64,000 bases of DNA from Sphingomonas sp. UNC305MFCol5.2 (GCF_000712135.1 NZ_JOOE01000001.1:1426001-1490000), one strand, 5' to 3'. Positions 32,294 to 41,490 are shown, counted from the stretch's first letter. The notes: generated by a model not told the origin, from the sequence alone. Program-made: numbers and translations.

Positions 32294-33703
32294 CTACCGG
32301 ACAACGAGATCGTCCACGAAGGGCCCTATGTCGATGTCGGAGCGCTTGATTCGCTTGCCGCCGACAGTGACGTTGTCGATCCTGATCCCGCGAACGCGGC
32401 GGTCCGCCGAATGGCCGGCAATGACGGGACGATTAATGTCCCCGCCTTTGAAGTGGACGTTGCGGATGATGATGTTTTCGATCCCGCGCCCCGGGGCGTT
32501 GCTGTACTTTGCGTTGAATACCGCCCGGAAGTTGAACAGCATTCCTTCCTGGATGTCATCGATCCGGATGTCCTCGAAGCGGACGTCGCGCACCAGATTG
32601 TTGTCGCCGTCGGTGATCGCCATCGCGCCCTGATAGTCGCGGTCGTCCTCGTCATGGCCGAGGATGTCGATATTGCGGAACTCGATATCCTCGAGCGTTT
32701 CCGCTGCGTGCGGAGTGCCGTGCAGGCCGATGTTGATCGGATGGGCGACGTCGGCCCAGAGAGTCGAATTGGCGATCCGGTAATTGCGCGCGTCACCCTT
32801 ATACTCCCAGCGGCCGCCGTAGATCGCGATCGTGTCGTCCGAATTGCGCATGAACACGCCGTCGACGCGCACGTCGGAGCAGCTCATGAAATCCAGTCCG
32901 TCGCTCCAGCTCGACGCGCTGAGCGATTTGAGGTTCCGGATGGTGACGCCCACCGACTGGCCGCAGAACACCGAATAATGGTTCGGATTGAGCACGATCG
33001 GCCCGTCCACCGTGACATTGCGCGAATTGGCGATGGTGATGCCCTCTTGCGGGCGATCGATGATGCCGTGCCCGACGATGCGGACATTCTCCGCGTCGCG
33101 GATTTCGATATTGCCTTGCACGAGCGCGCCGCCGGCAAGCACGACGATGGTGTTGGAAGGGATGCGGAAGCTCTTCTGCCCTTCGGGGAGCGGATGGGTA
33201 CCGGGACCGAAATAGACGACGCCAGGCCCGGGCGAAGGCAGCGCCTGCTCCGGCGCATTGGCGAAGAGATGCAGATTGTGCAGCCGGTCGCCGTCGAACT
33301 CGACCGAGATATTCGCGGGCTTCTCAAGACGAAAATAGGCGGTGTTGCCCACCAGCTTCGCGCGCACGCCGGCCGAGTCTGGGCGGACCTCGACTCGGTG
33401 CACGTCGCCGTTGTTCTTCTTGACCGCGACCTCCACCGGACCAGCGATGTCGAAGAACACCATCGAAGCGTCCTGCGGCCGATCGAGATCGACCTTCGCA
33501 TTATATTCGTACAGGTCGCGCCATTCACCGCCGGGGCGGCGCACACGGACGGTGAAATCGTCGTTGAGGTACGACCAGAAGGCCTTGCCCGCGGGCGGTT
33601 CGTGGATGCGCAGTCCGACGTCGGCCGTCTGCGCCGCCGCGGGAATGGACGCCAGCGAAAGCGGGGCACAGAGAAGCGCCGCGAAGGTGTGGGCAATGGT
33701 CAT
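32294..33703 (-). CDS. Secreted beta-helix protein, divergent GH28-like (polygalacturonase-like)
   Basis: 469 residues from ATG 33703, overlapping the GH43 stop (ATGA). Signal peptide to about residue 24 ('SIPAAAQ'), an N-terminal beta-sandwich to about residue 130, then a right-handed parallel beta-helix. The polygalacturonase-like acidic block is recognisable: 'SDGLDFMSCSDVRVDGV' and 'RNSDDTIAIYGG', with both Asp of the DD pair kept. The usual Gly-His-Gly and Arg-Ile-Lys motifs are not evident; 'HPINIGLHGTP' takes their place. So it is a diverged or differently acting member. Substrate probably a galacturonan or a related side chain. Confidence 0.8.
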   Translation of the reverse strand: MTIAHTFAALLCAPLSLASIPAAAQTADVGLRIHEPPAGKAFWSYLNDDFTVRVRRPGGEWRDLYEYNAKVDLDRPQDASMVFFDIAGPVEVAVKKNNGDVHRVEVRPDSAGVRAKLVGNTAYFRLEKPANISVEFDGDRLHNLHLFANAPEQALPSPGPGVVYFGPGTHPLPEGQKSFRIPSNTIVVLAGGALVQGNIEIRDAENVRIVGHGIIDRPQEGITIANSRNVTVDGPIVLNPNHYSVFCGQSVGVTIRNLKSLSASSWSDGLDFMSCSDVRVDGVFMRNSDDTIAIYGGRWEYKGDARNYRIANSTLWADVAHPINIGLHGTPHAAETLEDIEFRNIDILGHDEDDRDYQGAMAITDGDNNLVRDVRFEDIRIDDIQEGMLFNFRAVFNAKYSNAPGRGIENIIIRNVHFKGGDINRPVIAGHSADRRVRGIRIDNVTVGGKRIKRSDIDIGPFVDDLVVR

Positions 33704-35439
33704 CGCGTGATCCTGAACCAGTCGAAGTCGGCGAACCCGACCGATGTCGCGACGCTGGCGGGCGTTCCGTCCTGCGCCTGGGCGAAGAGGCCGATCTGCG
33801 CGCCGACCCACCGGCCGGGCCGGGTTTCGAACTCCGCGCCGAGCGGCACGAACGCCTTGCCGTCGAGGCTGTAGCTGAACCGCACGCGCGCATGCGTTTC
33901 GCGCAGCATCGACGGCCAATAGGGAGCGAAGCCGGGCGGATCGACCTGCACCGTCACCGGTTCCGCATGCAACCTTAGCCATATCGGCGCTCCGCCAGCG
34001 ACGGTCGGTCCGAAGCTGCGCTGCTCGGCCTTGGCGGGCTCGACACCGTCGCGCCAGCCCTGGACGAGCCGAACCGCGTCGCCGCTGCGCTCCAGACCGA
34101 CCCACGCGTAATGCTGCCCCAGGACCGCCAGGCCCGCACGCTCTCCCGCGCAGAGCGGCCGGAACCGGACCAGCGTCGTCGCGGTGAACGCCGGACCCGG
34201 CAGCTTCTGGGACAGCAGATTGCCGGCTTCATAGAGATTGGCCGAGCCGCTGATCGACTTCAGGCGCAGATTGCCGTCCGCCGGCGACAGCCAGTCCTCG
34301 CCCGGGTTGCTGTTCCACTGCCAGGCGAGTGACAGCGGCCCGTCGAACGCGTCGTCAGCCACCGGCGCGCTTCGCGGCTGCGGGCTTACATTCGGCTTCC
34401 GGTGTTGAAGCACGGGTTCGCCCCGTCCGTCCCGGTCGGGATCGGCGCCGATGACCGGCCATCCCCCACGCCAGCGCATCGGCTGGAGATGGACGACGCG
34501 GCCATAACTGTCGCGGTCCTGGAAATGCAGGAACCAGTCTTCGCCCGACGGCGTCGTGACCCACGCGCCCTGGTGTGGCCCGTTGATCGCAGTCGCTCCC
34601 TGATCGAGGACATTGCGCCCCTCATACGGCCCCTGGATGCGGCGGCTGCGGAACACGCCCTGCCATCCCCCCTTCACGCTGCCGCTGGGAGCGAACACAT
34701 AATACCAGCCGTCGCGCTTATAGAGCTTCGGCCCTTCGGTGGTCTGCCAGGGGCGGAGGCCGAGACTCGTCTTGACGGGCGGCAGCGCGGCGCCGTCGAT
34801 GATCGTGCGCCCCTCTCCCACCGCCCTCGTGCCGCCCGCGTCGAGCCGCTTCAGGACGATCAGATTGGACTTGCCCGCACGGCTGCCCGCGAAGGCGTGG
34901 ACAAGCCAGCCGGTGCCGTCATCGTCCCAGAAGGGAGCGGGGTCGATCGCTCCCCGGGTCGCGTCGACGAGCTCAGGCGCGGACCAGGGGCCGCGAGGAT
35001 CGGTGGCGGTCACCACGAAGATCCCGAAATCCGGGTCCGGATAATAGATCAGGAAGCGGCCGTCGTGGTGGCGGATCGCCGGCGCCCAGACCCCGCCGCC
35101 CCGCCGCGGCGTGCGGAAATGCGCTATGGGCGGGACCGCCGGCAGGGCATGACCGATCAGCGTCCAGTTCACCAGGTCGCGCGAATGCAGGATCGGCAGG
35201 CCGGGGGCGTTGGCGAACGAAGACGCGGTCAGATAGAAATCCTCGCCGACGCGCACGACGTCTGGATCGGAATAGTCGCCGGCGAGGACGGGGTTGGCAT
35301 AGGTACCGTCGCCGCGATCGGGGAACCAGCGCCCGTCGGCGGTCTGCGCATGCGCAGGGCTCAGCGTCGCGAGAAGCGTGGCGGACAGGGAAACACACCA
35401 CAGCCGCCTGCTCTGCGTTCCGGGCCGGCCAGCCGCCAT
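33700..35439 (-). CDS. Glycoside hydrolase family 43 protein with C-terminal beta-sandwich
   Basis: 579 residues with a signal peptide ('LSATLLATLSPAHAQ'). Five-bladed propeller with the GH43 triad: base Asp in 'GDYSDPDVV', pKa-setting Asp in 'GAIDPAPFWDDDG' and acid Glu in 'TTEGPKLYKRDGWYY'. The last ~200 residues are a beta-sandwich ('AGERAGLAVLGQHYAWVGLE'), as in GH43/DUF1349 xylosidase-arabinofuranosidases. Likely removes arabinose, xylose or galactose side chains. Starts at ATG 35439 with GGGAGAG upstream. Divergent from GH97, sharing a LacI-type operator. Confidence 0.9.
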   Translation of the reverse strand: MAAGRPGTQSRRLWCVSLSATLLATLSPAHAQTADGRWFPDRGDGTYANPVLAGDYSDPDVVRVGEDFYLTASSFANAPGLPILHSRDLVNWTLIGHALPAVPPIAHFRTPRRGGGVWAPAIRHHDGRFLIYYPDPDFGIFVVTATDPRGPWSAPELVDATRGAIDPAPFWDDDGTGWLVHAFAGSRAGKSNLIVLKRLDAGGTRAVGEGRTIIDGAALPPVKTSLGLRPWQTTEGPKLYKRDGWYYVFAPSGSVKGGWQGVFRSRRIQGPYEGRNVLDQGATAINGPHQGAWVTTPSGEDWFLHFQDRDSYGRVVHLQPMRWRGGWPVIGADPDRDGRGEPVLQHRKPNVSPQPRSAPVADDAFDGPLSLAWQWNSNPGEDWLSPADGNLRLKSISGSANLYEAGNLLSQKLPGPAFTATTLVRFRPLCAGERAGLAVLGQHYAWVGLERSGDAVRLVQGWRDGVEPAKAEQRSFGPTVAGGAPIWLRLHAEPVTVQVDPPGFAPYWPSMLRETHARVRFSYSLDGKAFVPLGAEFETRPGRWVGAQIGLFAQAQDGTPASVATSVGFADFDWFRITR

Positions 35440-35481
35440 TTTCCAACTCTCCCTACTTTGCGTCTTGTCGTGGCAAGCACA

Positions 35482-35499
35482 TCTGTTATCGATATCAGA
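35482..35499. promoter_or_regulatory. LacI-type operator between GH43 and GH97
   Basis: TCTGTTATCGATATCAGA in the 139-base divergent region, 43 bases from the GH43 start and 80 from the GH97 start. It is the exact reverse complement of the sites at 32184-32201 and 38837-38854. A weaker ATCGATATT core lies at 35532-35540. Binding could control both divergent promoters. Confidence 0.75.
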
Positions 35500-35578
35500 A
35501 TGCCGCGCGAGGCATGCGGACGCAAGAGATAATCGATATTCATAGCCGCCGGAATGACGGGCGGGAGAGGAAGCGGGA

Positions 35579-37525
35579 ATGCTGATCGACCGGAGGGAGC
35601 TGATTGCAGGCGCGATCGCCGTTGCGGCGACGGGGGACGGCGCGCCGGCAGCGGCAAATCCGGTGGAATCACTGGAGATCCGCTCCCCGAACGGAAGGAT
35701 CCGCGTCGCGCTCATCCTGCCGCGCCTGGGGGAGCCCTTCCCCTGCTGGTCAGCCAGTCTGGACGGCATGCCGGTCCTGGAAACATCGCGGCTGGCCCTG
35801 ATCCTCCATGACGGAAAATCGCTCGGGCCCGGCGCGCGATACCTGCATCACCGCATGCGGGCGGAGGTAGAGCACTGGCGGCCGCCTTTCGGGATCGCCG
35901 AAATCTACGACGGCATGCGGAACGAGCTGGAAGTGGCGTTCGAAGATCCGGGCCGGGGCATGCAATTCGCCATCCGCCTCGCCGCGCATGATCATGGCGT
36001 CGCGGTGCGTTACGTCCTCCTCGGGGCGCAGCGCGTTCGCCTGGGTGGAGAAGCCACCCATTTGCGTTTCCCGAACGGTTCCCGGGTATGGAGCAGCCGC
36101 GACGAGGGCGAATATGCCGTGTCGGCGCCAGAGGCGATTGCTCCCGTGCCGCATCCCGATCTCACCGCGAGCACGGATCAGGGCCCGCTGGCCGATCTGC
36201 CACTCTATGTCGCGACGCCCGATGGCGTTGCCGTCAGCGTGTGCGAGGCGGACCGGCTCCATTATCCGCGAACCATGTTCCGCGGTGCCGGGACGGACAC
36301 GGTCGTCACGCATCTCATGCGCTTCCCGGGGCGCGCGACCGGCTATTCCGGCCCCGGCGAGACGCACGCCGCGCCGGTCTTTGCCGTGGACGCGTCGTTC
36401 AAGACACCGTGGCGCGTGCTGCTGGTGTCGCGCAGCCCCGTGAAGCTGCTCGAGCAGGCGGGCCTCATCCAGTCGCTCGCAACGCCCAACCGGCTCGGGG
36501 ATGTTTCCTGGGTGCGCCCGGGCCGCGCGTTCCGCATCCGCAAGCCCTACACCACCGAGCGCGCGCTCGCCTGCGTCGAGTTCGCGGCGAAACGCCGGCT
36601 CGAGTTCGTCGAGTTCGACGCGCACTGGTATGGCGACGGCACCGACCCGAGCGACGCCACGGTGCCGATAGCGGGGCTCGACATGGCGCGGATCATCGCT
36701 GCGGCGAAAGCCAGCGGGATCGGGATGATCCTCTACGTCGACCGGGTGCCCGCAATGCGGCAGCTCGATGCGATCGTCCGCACCTATCGCGACTGGGGCG
36801 TGGCGGGCATCAAGTTCGGGTTCGTCTGGGAAGGTCGCCAGGAAGACGTGGATTTCATCTACGATCTGGTCGAGCGTTGCGGACGTCACCGGCTGATGGT
36901 GAACCTCCATGACAATCTGAGACCGGCGGGTCTCGAGCGCACGCTGCCCAACTATATCGCGCTCGAAGGGGTGCGTGGCAACGAGCAGTTCCCGACCGCC
37001 CGGCACAACGTCACCCTGCCCTTCACGCGCGCGCTCGCGGGTCCGATCGACTATACGATCTGCTACGCCCACGAGCGGAACCAGACGACCAACGCGCACC
37101 AACTCGCGATGGCGGTCGTCTATTACAACCCGCTCACCTTCCTCTATTGGTATGACGAGCCGGACAAATATGCGTCGGACGCCGCCTGGCCCGAACTGCG
37201 CTGGTTCGACGAATGCCCGACGAGCTGGGACGAGACCGTCGCGCTTGGGGGCGCGATCGGCGAGCATGTCGCCGTCGCGCGGCGGCATGGCAAGCGCTGG
37301 TTCTTCGGAGCCATGACCAACGAAGCGGCACGGACCATCGAGCTGCCGCTCGATTTCCTCGGACGGGGCCGATGGCGTGCTACGATGTTCTCGGACGGCG
37401 CGCGGGCGGCGCAGCCGCGGGAGACGCCGGTCGCGATCTCCAGCCGCGATGTCCGCCCCTCGGACCGGCTGAAGCTCGACCTCGCGGCGAGCGGCGGTCA
37501 GGCGATCCTCTTCGAACCGCTTTAA
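35579..37525 (+). CDS. Glycoside hydrolase family 97 protein, probably inverting type
   Basis: 648 residues with an N-terminal signal-like segment ('RRELIAGAIAVAATG'). Three-domain GH97 layout: N-terminal beta-super-sandwich, a (beta/alpha)8 barrel ('FVEFDAHWYGDG', 'GVAGIKFGFVWEG', 'NLHDNLRPAGLERTLPN', 'HERNQTTNAHQLAM') and a C-terminal beta domain. Retaining members have Asp in the barrel motif where this protein has Gly ('IKFGF'), which is the pattern of inverting SusB-like alpha-glucosidases that use Glu bases, such as those in 'ALEGVRGNEQ'. Substrate alpha-glucoside or alpha-galactoside is open. GGGAGAGGAAG precedes ATG 35579. Confidence 0.9.
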   Translation: MLIDRRELIAGAIAVAATGDGAPAAANPVESLEIRSPNGRIRVALILPRLGEPFPCWSASLDGMPVLETSRLALILHDGKSLGPGARYLHHRMRAEVEHWRPPFGIAEIYDGMRNELEVAFEDPGRGMQFAIRLAAHDHGVAVRYVLLGAQRVRLGGEATHLRFPNGSRVWSSRDEGEYAVSAPEAIAPVPHPDLTASTDQGPLADLPLYVATPDGVAVSVCEADRLHYPRTMFRGAGTDTVVTHLMRFPGRATGYSGPGETHAAPVFAVDASFKTPWRVLLVSRSPVKLLEQAGLIQSLATPNRLGDVSWVRPGRAFRIRKPYTTERALACVEFAAKRRLEFVEFDAHWYGDGTDPSDATVPIAGLDMARIIAAAKASGIGMILYVDRVPAMRQLDAIVRTYRDWGVAGIKFGFVWEGRQEDVDFIYDLVERCGRHRLMVNLHDNLRPAGLERTLPNYIALEGVRGNEQFPTARHNVTLPFTRALAGPIDYTICYAHERNQTTNAHQLAMAVVYYNPLTFLYWYDEPDKYASDAAWPELRWFDECPTSWDETVALGGAIGEHVAVARRHGKRWFFGAMTNEAARTIELPLDFLGRGRWRATMFSDGARAAQPRETPVAISSRDVRPSDRLKLDLAASGGQAILFEPL

Positions 37526-37553
37526 GACGTATCGACGTTCAGCCTTCTTGATT

Positions 37554-37590
37554 CTCCCCGCCAGGGGAGGTGGCGCGCACAGCGCGACTG
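37554..37590. repeat. Intergenic palindromic repeat fragment
   Basis: CTCCCC-GCCA-GGGGAG (37554-37569) followed by GTGGCGCGCACAGCGCGAC, resembling one end of a common sphingomonad intergenic palindrome. It may also act as the GH97 terminator. The rest of the gap 37526-37715 shows no gene. Confidence 0.5.
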
Positions 37591-37715
37591 AGAGGACGGA
37601 AGCTAAATGTCGATTGGTCCTGGCGCCCTGGCCGTGGGACCGGGCGCGCTTGGCGATGAGCGGGAAACGGCGGGTCGCGTCGATGCCGCTATATCGCCGA
37701 TGCCGTACCCGGCGC

Positions 37716-38783
37716 TCAGCGGTGGGTTTCGGGCGCGGGTCCGGTGGAGTTGCGTTCCACCAGCGTCAACATCTCCCGCACATGGCTGGCTTTCGCCTCG
37801 CCCCCGCTGCGAGCCTGTCGCACCTGCTCGGCGAGCATCGCCACGGCGGTGGCGGCCATGTCGGCAATCGGCTGCCTGATCGTCGTCAACTCGGGCCAGA
37901 CGGTCGAGGCGACGGGCGCATCGTCGAAACCCGCGATGCTCAGGTCCCGCGGCACCGACAGGCCCATTCCCTGGGCCACGGCGGATACGGCGGCAGCCAT
38001 GTCGTCATTGCTCGCAAAGATCGCAGTCGGACGGGGCGAGATACCCAGCAACTGCTGGGCCGCGTCGAGACCGGACTTGTAGGTGAAAAGGCCCGGAGCG
38101 ATCCACTCGGGCGTGATGCGGATTCCCGCTCCCGCGAGCGCTGCCCGAAAGCCCTGTTCCCGTCTCTGGGACGGCGAATGGTGAGGGTCGCCCTGAATGA
38201 AGCCTATCGCCCGATGGCCGGCGGCGATCAGATGGCGGGTCATGTCGAACGCGCCTTTATAGTCATCGACGACGATCGCGGAGATGTTTTCGCGGGGGAT
38301 CGCGGTGGCGAAGGATAAGGGAAGCACGCCGGCAGCGGCTACTCTCGCGAGCATCTCAGCGGAGTCGCACAGCGGCGGTGGAAGGATGATCCCGCCAATG
38401 CCGGCTTCGATCAATCGTTCGAGCCCCTCCAGCGCTTCCTCCTCGGTGACGCCCGGCTCGATTATGAACTGGCATCCGCTGGAGCCACTCTGACGAAATG
38501 CGCCCATCAGGAAGGCGCCCAGATTCGATGAGCTCGGATTGGTGTAGAGCGCGCCGATGCGGACGTCGCTCTTCAGACTGCGCGCGGTCAGGTTCGGCGA
38601 ATAGCTCAACGCCTCGATCGATGCGTTGACCTTTCGCTGCATCTCTTTGCTGACGTACTTGCCGCCATTCATCACGCGAGAGACAGTCATCGACGAAACG
38701 CCGGCATGGCGAGCGACGTCGTGGATAGTGACGGTGCTCCGCTTCGAGCCGCTCCCGTTATCCGGCTCGTCCCTTTTCGCCAT
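37716..38783 (-). CDS. LacI-family transcriptional regulator of sector B
   Basis: 355 residues. N-terminal LacI helix-turn-helix 'TIHDVARHAGVSSMTVSRV' (about residues 19-37) with hinge 'SPNLTARSLKS', then a periplasmic-binding-protein-like sensor domain ('DDYKGAFDMTRHLIAAGHRA', 'FASNDDMAAAV', 'IAGFDDAPVAS'). Repression released by a sugar or sugar-acid inducer is typical. Two identical-type operators lie between it and the MFS gene, and more lie at 32.2 and 35.5 kb, so it probably controls itself and the whole sector. Ligand unknown. Confidence 0.93.
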   Translation of the reverse strand: MAKRDEPDNGSGSKRSTVTIHDVARHAGVSSMTVSRVMNGGKYVSKEMQRKVNASIEALSYSPNLTARSLKSDVRIGALYTNPSSSNLGAFLMGAFRQSGSSGCQFIIEPGVTEEEALEGLERLIEAGIGGIILPPPLCDSAEMLARVAAAGVLPLSFATAIPRENISAIVVDDYKGAFDMTRHLIAAGHRAIGFIQGDPHHSPSQRREQGFRAALAGAGIRITPEWIAPGLFTYKSGLDAAQQLLGISPRPTAIFASNDDMAAAVSAVAQGMGLSVPRDLSIAGFDDAPVASTVWPELTTIRQPIADMAATAVAMLAEQVRQARSGGEAKASHVREMLTLVERNSTGPAPETHR

Positions 38784-38836
38784 TGGTCAGCACCAAGCCT
38801 TCTGCTATTGTCGGAACGTGCCATATCGCACGATTA

Positions 38837-38854
38837 TCTGATATCGATAACAGA
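38837..38854. promoter_or_regulatory. LacI-type operator near the lacI-like gene
   Basis: TCTGATATCGATAACAGA, 54 bases upstream of the regulator start and about 92 upstream of the MFS start. Identical to 32184-32201. It suggests autoregulation of the LacI-like gene. Confidence 0.75.
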
Positions 38855-38909
38855 AACTGCTCCGAGGTCAATCGCTTCGCGCTTGCCCTGGGCCGCGGCT
38901 GGCGGCATA

Positions 38910-38927
38910 TATGATATCGATAACAGA
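38910..38927. promoter_or_regulatory. LacI-type operator at the MFS promoter
   Basis: TATGATATCGATAACAGA, one base different from the consensus, ending 18 bases before the MFS start and just ahead of its AGAGGAAG ribosome site. Position suggests repression of transcription of the symporter-GH88 operon. Confidence 0.72.
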
Positions 38928-38945
38928 AAGAGAGGAAGCCGCGAA

Positions 38946-40241
38946 ATGAGTGACACGAGGCGCAATTACGCGGTGCTGAGCGCATTCCTGTTCTGCTTCT
39001 TCTTCGCGCAGGCGATGACCATGTCCCTGCTGTCCATCTGGCTGACGCGCGGGCTCGGGCTGAACGGTGTAGAGGCGGGAACGGTTTTCTCGGCGAATTT
39101 CATTGGGGCGATGTGCGCGCAACCCCTCTATGGCTATCTCTCGGATCGCATGGGCCTTCGCAGGGTTGTGCCTGCCGCCATCGCCTTTCTGGTCGTGCTC
39201 TCGGGCCTGTTCTTCAGTTTCGTGTACGCGCCACTCTTGCGGTGGAACCTCGTGGCCGGCGCGGCGATCGGCGGGATCTACCTCGGCGTCACCTTCATCG
39301 CGGGGAGCTATGCGCTCGAAAGCTATGTCGATCGCGTGGGCCGCAAATACGGGTTCGAATATAGCCGGGTGCGCCTGTGGGGTTCGCTCGGTTTCGCGAG
39401 CGCGGCCATGTTCTCCGGCCGGCTGTATAATGTGGATCCGGGCATCAACTTCCTCCTGGCCAGCGCCGCCGGCCTGATATTGCTGCCGATCCTGGCAGCT
39501 GCGCGCGTGGAGGCGGGCTCCGGCGAACAATTGCTCGCGGATCGTCTGACGCCGCGGGGTTCAGCGGCTCTCTTCACGCAACCGAAGTTCTGGAGCTTCA
39601 TGGTGCTCGTCCTCGGGGTGACCAACCTGTATTTGGTCTATGATCAGCAGTTTCCTTTCTACTTCTCGTCGCTGTTCCCGACCCCGGAGGAGGGGAACGC
39701 GATGTTCGGCTACCTCAATTCCGCGCAGATATTCGTCGAGGCCGGCGGCATGTTCCTCGCGCCCTTCCTGGTTCGGCGCATCGGTGCCACCAGAGGGCTG
39801 ATGCTCGCCACGGCGATCATGATCCTGCGCATCGCAGCGTCGGGACTGGCAATCGGCCCGGCCACTATTTCAGCATGCAAGATGATGCACGCGATCGAAT
39901 TGCCGATCCTCGCCGTCTCGCTCTTCCGATACATCGCCCATCACTTCGAATCGCGGCACGCTGCGACGGTGTACATGGTGGGCGTCAGCTTCGGGCATTC
40001 CCTCGGGCTCGCGATCCTGTCGCCGCTGGCGGGGGTCGGTTATGACCTGCTCGGGTTCCAGAACACCTATTTCCTCATTGCGGCGCTGGCGCTGGTCTTC
40101 TGGATCGCATCCTGGTTCGCTTTGTCACCGACGCCACGGGAGACCGGCCTGGCGGCGCCGTCCATTGAGCCTCCAATAGTAGCACCTCTCGATCCGCCAG
40201 GTGGCGCCGACGTGCACCCGTTGGGATCGGTCGGCCGATGA
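38946..40241 (+). CDS. MFS transporter, oligosaccharide:H+ symporter-like
   Basis: 431 residues with about twelve transmembrane helices and the MFS loop 2-3 motif in 'GYLSDRMGLRRVVP'. 'YGFEYSRVRLWGSLGFA' after helix 4 is typical of the LacY/nucleoside/oligosaccharide-type MFS group. The start is ATG 38946, with AGAGGAAG eight to fifteen bases upstream; a longer frame would cross the operators. Likely imports unsaturated oligogalacturonides or trimmed disaccharides for the cytoplasmic GH88 enzyme encoded next (ATGA overlap). Confidence 0.88.
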   Translation: MSDTRRNYAVLSAFLFCFFFAQAMTMSLLSIWLTRGLGLNGVEAGTVFSANFIGAMCAQPLYGYLSDRMGLRRVVPAAIAFLVVLSGLFFSFVYAPLLRWNLVAGAAIGGIYLGVTFIAGSYALESYVDRVGRKYGFEYSRVRLWGSLGFASAAMFSGRLYNVDPGINFLLASAAGLILLPILAAARVEAGSGEQLLADRLTPRGSAALFTQPKFWSFMVLVLGVTNLYLVYDQQFPFYFSSLFPTPEEGNAMFGYLNSAQIFVEAGGMFLAPFLVRRIGATRGLMLATAIMILRIAASGLAIGPATISACKMMHAIELPILAVSLFRYIAHHFESRHAATVYMVGVSFGHSLGLAILSPLAGVGYDLLGFQNTYFLIAALALVFWIASWFALSPTPRETGLAAPSIEPPIVAPLDPPGGADVHPLGSVGR

Positions 40242-41416
40242 ACGAGATCGCAGACGAGCCGCTCGCGATGCTGGAGCTGCGCCACCCCGCGCCCGCCGAA
40301 CTGGACGCGCTGATCGCGGACGCGCTGGCCCGGCTCGACCGGACGATGCCGCAGTTCAAGGATCATTTCCCCGCGCCTTCCAGCGAGAGTGGTACCTATG
40401 CGCCGATCGACAATGTCGAATGGACGAACGGCTTCTGGACCGGGATGCTCTGGCTGGCCTGGCAGATGACCGGCCGCGCCGCCTATCGCGCGGCCGCCGA
40501 CGAGAATGTTGCTTCGTTCCTCGATCGGGTGAAACGGCGGATCAATGTCGATCATCACGACCTCGGCTTCCTCTATACCCTGTCGGCCTGCGCCGCCCAT
40601 CAGCTCACCGGAAGCGAGGGCGGGCGTGCCGCAGGGCTGGAGGCGGCGAAGCTGTTGCTCGGGCGATTCGACGGTGTCGCGAACGTCATCCAGGCGTGGG
40701 GCGACATGCGCGATCCGGCCCAGCGCGGCCGCATGATCATCGACTGCAACCTCAACCTGCCGCTGCTCTTCTGGGCAGGCAGGGAGACCGGCGATCCGAG
40801 CTTCAGAGATGCGGCCACCCGACACCTCCGCCAGGCCGCGCGTTACCTGGTGCGGCCGGACGCATCGACCTTCCACACCTTCTACATCGACACCGCCTCC
40901 GGCCAGCCGCGCTTCGGAAGCACGCATCAGGGGTTTTCGGACGACAGCTGCTGGGCCCGCGGCCAGGCCTGGGGCATCTACGGCTTCGCACTGGGCGGAT
41001 TGCACACCGGCGACGGAACCTATGTCGAACTCGCCGCGCGGCTTGCGAACTATTTCCTGAACCGCCTTCCCGCGGATGGGATCTGCTGCTGGGACCTCGT
41101 CTTCACCGACGACACCAAGACATCCCGTGACAGCTCCGCGGCCGCCATCGCAGCGTGCGGACTGCTCGAACTGGTGAAGGCGCTGCCGATTTCGGACGTA
41201 CGTCGTGACACATATGCCGCCTGGGCGTGGCGGATCGTCCAATCCCTTGGCCAGGGATATCTGGCGCCGATCGAAGGATCGAACGCGCTGCTGCAGCACG
41301 CGGTATATCACATGCCGAATGGCGCCGGAGTCGACGAGGCATGCATCTGGGGCGACTATTTCTACCTCGAGGCGCTGATGCGTCTGAGAAGCGTGTGGAT
41401 GCCCTATTGGAGCTAG
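40238..41416 (+). CDS. Glycoside hydrolase family 88 unsaturated glucuronyl hydrolase
   Basis: 392 residues, no signal peptide, so cytoplasmic. Removes unsaturated uronic acid ends from short oligosaccharides via vinyl-ether hydration. The (alpha/alpha)6 barrel shows the two catalytic Asp contexts of the family, 'HHDLGFLYTLSA' (about residue 108) and 'IIDCNLNLPLLFWA' (about residue 169), plus 'NVEWTNGFWTGMLWLA' and 'DDSCWARGQAWGIYGFA'. Overlaps the MFS gene by four bases. Its product would pass to KduI. The stop codon marks the edge of a dispersed repeat. Confidence 0.92.
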   Translation: MNEIADEPLAMLELRHPAPAELDALIADALARLDRTMPQFKDHFPAPSSESGTYAPIDNVEWTNGFWTGMLWLAWQMTGRAAYRAAADENVASFLDRVKRRINVDHHDLGFLYTLSACAAHQLTGSEGGRAAGLEAAKLLLGRFDGVANVIQAWGDMRDPAQRGRMIIDCNLNLPLLFWAGRETGDPSFRDAATRHLRQAARYLVRPDASTFHTFYIDTASGQPRFGSTHQGFSDDSCWARGQAWGIYGFALGGLHTGDGTYVELAARLANYFLNRLPADGICCWDLVFTDDTKTSRDSSAAAIAACGLLELVKALPISDVRRDTYAAWAWRIVQSLGQGYLAPIEGSNALLQHAVYHMPNGAGVDEACIWGDYFYLEALMRLRSVWMPYWS

Positions 41417-41490
41417 GTTGAAGACTCATATCTTTCTTCGTCACCGGGATGACTGAAATTTATCAACGACTTGTATAGGTTCTCAACCTA
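41417..41490 (-). repeat. Dispersed intergenic repeat, short copy (central palindrome missing)
   Basis: Reverse strand reads TAGGTTGAGAACCTA at one end (41490-41476), then AGTCATCCCGG, GTGACGAAGAAAGATATGA and a diverged tail near 41417. The copy at 60079-60210 has the same flanks in the same order but carries an extra ~70-base palindrome between CATCCCGG and GGTGACG. It begins at the GH88 stop. The remaining bases to 41614 show no gene. Confidence 0.75.
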
